This document shows, piece by piece, positions 7,351 through 10,688 of a DNA stretch of 10,688 bases. Position 1 is the first letter of the stretch. The number at the start of each line of letters is the position of its first letter. Both the position numbers and the translations under genes were made by a program. The DNA is from Tissierellia bacterium (GTDB taxonomy: Bacteria > Bacillota > Clostridia > Tissierellales > Sedimentibacteraceae), in contig JAQVRY010000054.1 in NCBI GenBank assembly GCA_028700795.1, forward strand, positions 1 through 10,688. The letters are read 5' to 3'. Below the pieces are notes generated by a model. The model ran no database searches. It was not told where the DNA came from and worked only from the letters and a program-made list of their open reading frames with translations.

Positions 7351-7572
7351 ATGAAGAAAAAGAATAAAATTGATTTTAATAGCTTATACTTAATCAGTAA
7401 TATAGGGTATGCGGGAATCACTCCTATAGTGATAGGTTTCTTCTTAGGCCGCTTAATAGATAAAAAGGTGGGAACCGAAGGAGTATTTATTATAATATTC
7501 ATTATATTGGGTTCAGTTGCCGGAATTTTGAATATGTATAGAATCGCTGATAAATATTCTAAAAGGAAGTGA
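7351..7572 (+). CDS. AtpZ/AtpI-family two-helix membrane protein, separated from any ATP synthase operon
   Basis: This 73-residue protein has a basic N-terminus (MKKKNKID), a first membrane helix at about 13-36 containing YAGITPIVIGFFLGRLID, a short loop KKVGTEG, a second helix at about 44-63 (VFIIIFIILGSVAGILNMY) and a basic tail. The GRLIDKKVGTEG turn is typical of the small AtpZ/AtpI-like proteins (F0F1-ATPase gene 1 family) normally encoded in front of atpI-atpB, with proposed roles in ATP synthase assembly or Mg2+/Ca2+ handling. Here no atp gene follows: a terminator begins 18 bases after the stop. The only good start is ATG 7351; its ribosome binding site is weak (TAGGG only two bases away), and a stop lies a short way upstream in frame. 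An 11-codon frame (7311-7346) sits between it and the acetyltransferase gene and may couple translation. Confidence 0.8.
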   Translation: MKKKNKIDFNSLYLISNIGYAGITPIVIGFFLGRLIDKKVGTEGVFIIIFIILGSVAGILNMYRIADKYSKRK

Positions 7573-7590
7573 CCTATTGAATTTAAAGAT

Positions 7591-7618
7591 TCTGGGAACG
7601 GTTCTTTCCGTTCTCAGA
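7591..7618. terminator. Bidirectional hairpin terminator overlapping the stop codon of the convergent gene
   Basis: TCTGGGAACGG (7591-7601) pairs with CCGTTCTCAGA (7608-7618) over 11 positions, including one G-U pair, around the loop TTCTTT. On the plus strand TTATT follows; on the minus strand TCTTTAAATT follows. It can stop the atpZ-like transcript from the left and the DUF6143-like transcript from the right. The stop codon of the latter (7616-7614) is inside the right arm. Confidence 0.65.
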
Positions 7619-8195
7619 TTATTGGTTCTTCCCACCATCCGAATGCAATATTACCTGAGCTGTTCAGAGTTGGTCTTTCGGGATTTGATATAAAAATTAA
7701 ATATGAACCGCCGGGAGCAAATATAAATTTTCCTTCTTCTTCTGAAGTTATTGTAGTACCGGCTTGACCGTATCTGCCGTAAGCTTTTATTCCGCTTGTT
7801 GGCAAGCCGCTGACTGCAACAGCATATTGAAGCTGTATATGAGACTGCGGCTGCGGTATAATTGTCATATTGGATGGAGTAGATTGAGAAAATTGTATAA
7901 ATCCAGGCGGTGTACTGTTAAACCAAATTTGCACACTGTATGGCGTTGAAAAAATATCGCTTACAGTCCAAGTATTTACAAATAAATTGACACCTGAATT
8001 TGGCGGATTGTATAGTCTTGCCCATGCATTGGTAGCATTGCCAAATCGCAGGTTTGGAGCCGTTCCAACAAAATATTTTCCCTCAATAGACTTCATTAAG
8101 CTTATAGGAATATTAACACTGTAATCTATCAAATTGGTATTAATATTTGAAGCTCCTACAAGATGTGGATTTTGGTTAAATAGATGGCTATTCAT
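7614..8195 (-). CDS. DUF6143-like beta-rich protein of unknown function
   Basis: This 193-residue protein is rich in Asn, Ser, Pro and aromatic residues, has no cysteine, and shows no signal peptide or membrane helix. It resembles what I remember as the DUF6143 family of Clostridia; typical stretches are GKYFVGTAPNLRFG (39-52), NAWARLYNPPNSGVNL (56-71), YSVQIWFNSTPPG (86-98), GKFIFAPGGSYLIFISNPE (155-173) and the C-terminal FGWWEEPI. The alternating hydrophobic pattern suggests a beta-sandwich, as in surface or coat-like proteins (inference). The start is ATG with AAAGG 11 bases upstream. Its promoter candidate is at 8228-8256, and the terminator at 7591-7618 ends the transcript, so it is a single-gene unit. 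The family name is from memory and needs a profile search; the function is unknown. Confidence 0.8.
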   Translation of the reverse strand: MNSHLFNQNPHLVGASNINTNLIDYSVNIPISLMKSIEGKYFVGTAPNLRFGNATNAWARLYNPPNSGVNLFVNTWTVSDIFSTPYSVQIWFNSTPPGFIQFSQSTPSNMTIIPQPQSHIQLQYAVAVSGLPTSGIKAYGRYGQAGTTITSEEEGKFIFAPGGSYLIFISNPERPTLNSSGNIAFGWWEEPII

Positions 8196-8205
8196 TAGAT
8201 ATTCA

Positions 8206-8253
8206 ACCTTTCATATTATAGTTATTTATTATATGATATAATATATGAAAGGT
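8206..8253. repeat. Inverted repeat overlapping the promoter and ribosome binding site of the DUF6143-like gene
   Basis: ACCTTTCATAT (8206-8216) and ATATGAAAGGT (8243-8253) are exact 11-base reverse complements around a 26-base AT-only-type centre; with a two-base bulge the match extends to TATA. Each arm carries TATAAT next to ATGAAAGG on its own strand. It may be an operator for a dimeric regulator or an mRNA/DNA hairpin. Its left arm is the ribosome binding site of the minus-strand gene. Confidence 0.6.
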
Positions 8254-8256
8254 GAA
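8228..8256 (-). promoter_or_regulatory. Promoter candidate for the DUF6143-like gene
   Basis: On the minus strand TTCACC (8256-8251), a 17-base spacer and TATAAT (8233-8228) make a fair sigma-A promoter with a start near 8220 and a 25-base leader. The same bases also read AC-N16-CATATAATA, which fits the mother-cell sigma-K pattern (AC, 16-17 bases, CATANNNTA) known from Bacillus. The sequence alone cannot decide between them. Confidence 0.45.
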
Positions 8257-8372
8257 TTTACCAAGTCTACTGAACTATTAGCTGATATGAATATTAACAG
8301 TTAAAGTACGGATTAGCAAAATCAGTGCATTAAAAAAAATAGACGAAAATCATCGTATTTCTAAAAAATAGA

Positions 8373-8401
8373 TTGCATTTATTATGGGGTTGCAGTATAA
8401 T
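8373..8401 (+). promoter_or_regulatory. Sigma-A promoter of the thiamine salvage operon
   Basis: TTGCAT (8373-8378), exactly 17 bases, then a perfect TATAAT (8396-8401). Transcription would start near 8408, just before the riboswitch aptamer, which is the arrangement expected for a TPP-controlled leader. Confidence 0.7.
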
Positions 8402-8409
8402 TGATTATC

Positions 8410-8492
8410 AAATGTCGGGAGCCTATGTGCTGAGAGGAAACTAAAGTTTCGACCGTACCTGATTTGGATAATGCCAACGTAGGGAACTGTTT
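8410..8492 (+). promoter_or_regulatory. TPP riboswitch (THI element) aptamer
   Basis: The conserved core is plain: GCTGAGAGG (8429-8437), a P3a hairpin GAAAC-TAAA-GTTTC (8437-8450), then GTACCTGATTTGGATAATGC (8455-8474) and CAACGTAGGGAA (8475-8486). P2 forms between GGGAGC (8417-8422) and GTACCT (8455-8460), with an A-A mismatch where most members have U-A. P3 is short (AGC/GCT) and P1 is weak (AAATG/TGTTT). TPP binding between the CTGAGA and P4/P5 regions is expected to turn off the downstream cytX-HAD-thiM operon through the terminator at 8502-8535. Confidence 0.95.
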
Positions 8493-8525
8493 ATGAAAGT
8501 GAATGGGATATACCAGTGTTGGTAT
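8471..8525 (+). promoter_or_regulatory. Predicted antiterminator pairing of the TPP riboswitch
   Basis: ATGCCAACGT (8471-8480), part of the aptamer's P4/P5 arm, can pair over ten positions (seven Watson-Crick, three G-U) with GTGTTGGTAT (8516-8525), which is the loop plus right arm of the terminator. The two structures exclude each other: with TPP the aptamer keeps the first strand and the terminator forms; without TPP the antiterminator forms and transcription proceeds. This follows the known logic of terminating TPP switches. Confidence 0.6.
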
Positions 8526-8535
8526 ATCCCATTTT
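8502..8535 (+). terminator. Intrinsic terminator, expression platform of the TPP riboswitch
   Basis: AATGGGATATACC (8502-8514) and GGTATATCCCATT (8521-8533) are a perfect 13-bp stem with loop AGTGTT, followed by TTTT (8532-8535). It lies between the aptamer and the cytX ribosome binding site (AGGAAGG, 8540-8546), so it controls transcription rather than ribosome access. Confidence 0.85.
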
Positions 8536-8555
8536 GAATAGGAAGGATACATATT

Positions 8556-9734
8556 ATGGAAAGTTACAAAACATCAACGTTAAGTAACGGGTTACTATGG
8601 TTTGGAGCATCTGTATCTATCGCGGAAATTTTTACAGGAACATTATTTGTACCACTTGGTTTTGTAAAAGGATTTTTTGCAATAGTAGTTGGACATATAA
8701 TTGGCTGCATACTTTTGTACTATGCCGGAATTATAGGTGCTAAAAGCGGTAAATCAGCTATGGAATCTGTCGGATTATCGTTTGGAAATAAAGGACGAAA
8801 TTACTTTGCTGTTCTGAATGTATTACAGCTTATTGGCTGGACTGCAGTAATGATAATTCAAGGTTCAAGAGCAATGGGGATTATGTTAAATGCAAATCTT
8901 AGTATGCAATCTGATTTGTTGTGGGGTGTTATAATAGGGGCTGTAATTTTAGTGTGGGTAGTTATTGGACCTAAAAACTTAGAGAAAGTAAATATCTTTG
9001 CAATAGGAAGCTTGTTTATACTGACAATATTTTTAGGAGCTACGGTTTTTAAGGGAGGTTCACAAACAATCATTTCCGGTGAGTTAGGTTTTGGAGCAGC
9101 TTTAGAACTGTCAGCAGCTATGCCGCTTTCATGGCTTCCACTTATTTCTGATTACACCAAGGATGCAAAGCATCCAATTACTTCAACACGAGTAAGCGTG
9201 ATTACATATTTTGTGGGCAGTGCTTTCATGTATACAATTGGTTTGGGAGCTGCTATCTTTACCGGCGAAAGTGATATAGCAGTCATAATGTATAAAGCCG
9301 GATTTGGTATTTTAGGCGTGTTAATAATATTATTTTCAACGGTAACAACAACATATTTGGATGTTTATTCGGCAGGAGTAAGTATGAATACAATTAATGG
9401 CAGGCTGCCTGAAAAAACCATGGCGATTATTGTATGTTTTATTGGTACTGCCATAGCAATACTTACACCTATCGAACAATATCAGAACTTTTTATATTTG
9501 ATTGGTTCTGTGTTTGCTCCAATGATAGCGGTTCTCATATCAGACTATTTTATACTCAAAAAAGATAATATAAAGAAATCTGTGGATGTGACAAATTTCA
9601 TTATTTGGCTAATAGGATTTATAATTTACAGAGTGCTTTTAAATATGAATTTGGCTTTTGGAAGCACAATACCAGTAATTATTATAACTATAATCATATG
9701 TGTAATAGCAGATAAAATGAGAAAGTGCGACTAA
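8556..9734 (+). CDS. cytX: CytX, NCS1-family transporter, predicted hydroxymethylpyrimidine permease
   Basis: This 392-residue integral membrane protein has about 12 predicted helices and is of the nucleobase:cation symporter-1 family. It is related to cytosine permease CodB, and the TPP-riboswitch-linked branch is assigned to uptake of the thiamine pyrimidine precursor HMP. Family traits: first helix SNGLLWFGASVSIAEIFTG (10-28) running into TLFVPLGFVKG (29-39), GWTAVMIIQGSRAMG (94-108), GPKNLEKVN (138-146), the PLSWLPLISDYTKDAK stretch (190-205), STVTTTYLDVYSAG (261-274) and FAPMIAVLISDYFILKK (320-336), with a short cytosolic C-terminus. The start is ATG with AGGAAGG nine bases upstream. It is the first gene of a TPP-controlled operon with a HAD hydrolase and thiM downstream, which supports thiamine salvage rather than cytosine uptake. 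The exact substrate is inferred from context. Confidence 0.92.
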   Translation: MESYKTSTLSNGLLWFGASVSIAEIFTGTLFVPLGFVKGFFAIVVGHIIGCILLYYAGIIGAKSGKSAMESVGLSFGNKGRNYFAVLNVLQLIGWTAVMIIQGSRAMGIMLNANLSMQSDLLWGVIIGAVILVWVVIGPKNLEKVNIFAIGSLFILTIFLGATVFKGGSQTIISGELGFGAALELSAAMPLSWLPLISDYTKDAKHPITSTRVSVITYFVGSAFMYTIGLGAAIFTGESDIAVIMYKAGFGILGVLIILFSTVTTTYLDVYSAGVSMNTINGRLPEKTMAIIVCFIGTAIAILTPIEQYQNFLYLIGSVFAPMIAVLISDYFILKKDNIKKSVDVTNFIIWLIGFIIYRVLLNMNLAFGSTIPVIIITIIICVIADKMRKCD

Positions 9735-9779
9735 AGGCATTGAAAAAAGCAAATACGTTTGATAAGTTAAAAGCACAGC

Positions 9780-9808
9780 TTAATAAATAGACACTAAAAA
9801 TGTATAAT
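9780..9808 (+). promoter_or_regulatory. Possible internal promoter before the HAD and thiM genes
   Basis: TTAATA (9780-9785), 17 bases, TATAAT (9803-9808). The -10 is perfect but the -35 is poor. If active it would express the last genes without riboswitch control. Confidence 0.25.
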
Positions 9809-9830
9809 ACTGAAATGATGATTTAAATTT

Positions 9831-9866
9831 GAGTGTCATTCCGAACGCAGTGAGGAATCTCATGAG
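9831..9866. repeat. Dispersed GTCATTCCGA...GAGGAATCT-type palindromic repeat inside the thiamine operon
   Basis: GTCATTCCGAACGCAGTGAG (9835-9854) followed by GAATCTC closely matches a short palindromic repeat (GTCATTCCGAGCG...AGCGAGGAATCT) that I know as scattered between genes in many unrelated bacterial genomes. ATTCC (9838-9842) pairs with GGAAT (9854-9858); outer GAG and CTC add weak pairing. It occupies the cytX-HAD gap, where it may modulate read-through or mRNA stability. Confidence 0.65.
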
Positions 9867-9877
9867 AAACCAAAAAC

Positions 9878-9884
9878 AAGGAGA
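9878..9884 (+). promoter_or_regulatory. Shine-Dalgarno AAGGAGA that fixes the TTG start of the HAD gene
   Basis: AAGGAGA lies six bases before TTG 9891. The ATG at 9884 overlaps it and its frame stops after 11 codons, so TTG is the true start. Confidence 0.8.
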
Positions 9885-9890
9885 TGAATA

Positions 9891-10532
9891 TTGAAGAAAT
9901 TAAAATACAAGATTTTTGATTTAGATGGAACACTATTGGATTCAATGGCTGCATGGCGAAATTTGGGGAAGGACTATCTTTTACAAAAGGGCATTAATCC
10001 CCCTGACAATTTAAATGAAATTATAGCTGCCATGTCAATGATTGAGTCTGCAGCGTATTTCCAAAAAGCATTTAAAATTGAGCTAAGCGCTGAAGAAATA
10101 ATTAAAGAAATTAAAATGTTGATTGAAAATAAATACAAATATGAGTTCAAATTGAAACCCTATGTAAAAGAATACCTTCAAAAGCTGAAAGATGAAAATT
10201 CTGTAATGTGTATTGTAACAGCAACACCTTTGAAATTAGCTAAAGCAGCATTGGAGAGAAATGAAATCAAAAAATATTTTTCATTTGTTATTAGCTGCGA
10301 TGAGGTTGGATTAGGAAAGAATAAACCGGATATATTTCTTCTTGCTGCAAATAGATTAAATGCAGAGCCATTTGAAATCGCAGTTTATGAAGATGCTGAT
10401 TTTGCATTGATTACAGCCAAAGAGGCAGGCTTTTACACTATTGGAGTGTATGATGATTATTTTAAAAATGAAAGAAAGGATATCGAATTAATAAGTGATA
10501 TATATATAGAATCCTTTAAAGAACTCCTATAG
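9891..10532 (+). CDS. HAD-superfamily hydrolase (phosphatase) in the thiamine salvage operon
   Basis: This 213-residue soluble phosphatase is of the haloacid dehalogenase superfamily. Motif I is DLDGTLLDS (10-18; nucleophile D10, acid D12), motif II is VTATP (109-113, T110), motif III is the Lys in GLGKNKPDIF (K143), and motif IV is YEDADFAL (166-173; E167/D168). A helical C1 cap lies between motifs I and II (about 16-90), as in the phosphoglycolate phosphatase/beta-phosphoglucomutase group. The start is TTG with AAGGAGA six bases upstream. It sits between cytX and thiM, 43 bases before thiM, so it is expected to act on a thiamine-related phosphate such as a pyrimidine or thiazole phosphate or thiamine monophosphate (inference). 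HAD substrates cannot be deduced from motifs alone, and general housekeeping activity is also possible. Confidence 0.88.
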   Translation: MKKLKYKIFDLDGTLLDSMAAWRNLGKDYLLQKGINPPDNLNEIIAAMSMIESAAYFQKAFKIELSAEEIIKEIKMLIENKYKYEFKLKPYVKEYLQKLKDENSVMCIVTATPLKLAKAALERNEIKKYFSFVISCDEVGLGKNKPDIFLLAANRLNAEPFEIAVYEDADFALITAKEAGFYTIGVYDDYFKNERKDIELISDIYIESFKELL

Positions 10533-10575
10533 TTGTATTTACAAACGGTATATTTTTTATGAAAAGGAGAGTAAT

Positions 10576-10688
10576 ATGTTTTCAGAAATCATTAAAAATG
10601 TAAAGAATAAAACACCATTAGTACACAATATCACTAACTATGTAACTGTAAATGATTGTGCAAATGTATTATTAGCTTGTGGAGGTTC
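10576..10688 (+). CDS. thiM: ThiM, hydroxyethylthiazole kinase, N-terminal part cut by the right window edge
   Basis: Only the first 37 complete codons are in the window. The protein starts MFSEIIKNVKNKTPLVHNIT and continues NYVTVNDCANVLLACGG, which is the highly conserved N-terminal signature of ThiM (usually PLVHNITNYVVMNFTANALLALGASP). ThiM phosphorylates 4-methyl-5-(2-hydroxyethyl)thiazole with ATP so that it can be joined to hydroxymethylpyrimidine pyrophosphate by ThiE. The start is ATG with AAAGGAG six bases upstream (10563-10569). It is the third gene of the TPP-riboswitch operon; thiE and thiD may follow outside the window (expectation, not seen). Confidence 0.93.
   Translation, partial: MFSEIIKNVKNKTPLVHNITNYVTVNDCANVLLACGG

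Noticed and set aside
7764..7949. Plus-strand frame opposite the DUF6143-like gene
   Set aside because: It shows no ribosome binding site and low-quality composition, and the opposite strand has a clear family-like protein with start and terminator.
8237..8304. Plus-strand TATAAT followed by a 19-codon frame starting ATGAAAGG
   Set aside because: No -35 lies at the right distance, the ATG is only two bases after the -10, and there is no ribosome binding site. The motif arises from the inverted repeat.
8305..8372. Protein-like stretch ending SALKKIDENHRISKK upstream of the thiamine promoter
   Set aside because: It has no start codon in frame with a ribosome binding site and no family I recognise; too short to call a pseudogene.

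Overview
The window comes from an AT-rich Firmicute, most likely a member of the Clostridia or Tissierellia. The reasons are the visibly low GC content, strong AGGAGG-type ribosome binding sites, TTG starts, a Clostridia-style TPP riboswitch with cytX and thiM, an AtpZ-type protein and a protein that resembles the clostridial DUF6143 family. No tRNA, rRNA, CRISPR array, integrase or transposase gene is visible. Two short palindromic repeats of dispersed type are present.

Region 1 (1-3625, + strand) is a signalling pair. The first gene is the C-terminal part of a hybrid sensor histidine kinase (HisKA, HATPase, REC, HPt), cut by the left window edge inside its H-box. Twelve bases later comes a REC-PAS-GGDEF-EAL protein whose GGDEF site is degenerate and whose EAL catalytic residues are all present. 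The simplest reading is a phosphorelay that controls breakdown of cyclic di-GMP. It ends at a long imperfect palindrome (3638-3698).

Region 2 (3711-4673, - strand) is an SDR-type L-threonine 3-dehydrogenase with a TTG start, convergent with region 1. Its usual partner, glycine C-acetyltransferase, is not in the window.

Region 3 (about 4857-7618, + strand) starts with a good sigma-A-like promoter. It carries a metallophosphoesterase with an altered first motif, a tightly linked 328-residue protein I do not recognise, a GNAT acetyltransferase, and a lone AtpZ-like two-helix membrane protein separated from any ATP synthase operon. An 11-bp hairpin closes the region. This hairpin also contains the stop codon of the convergent DUF6143-like gene (7614-8195, - strand), whose promoter lies in an inverted repeat at 8206-8253.

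Region 4 (8373 to the right edge, + strand) is a thiamine salvage operon: promoter, TPP riboswitch, intrinsic terminator with a recognisable competing antiterminator pairing, the NCS1 transporter CytX (predicted hydroxymethylpyrimidine uptake), a HAD-family phosphatase, and the first 37 codons of thiM (hydroxyethylthiazole kinase). Imported pyrimidine and salvaged thiazole would both feed thiamine phosphate synthesis, and TPP would shut the operon off. The most interesting items are the unrecognised protein paired with the variant phosphoesterase, and the fully readable riboswitch switching mechanism.
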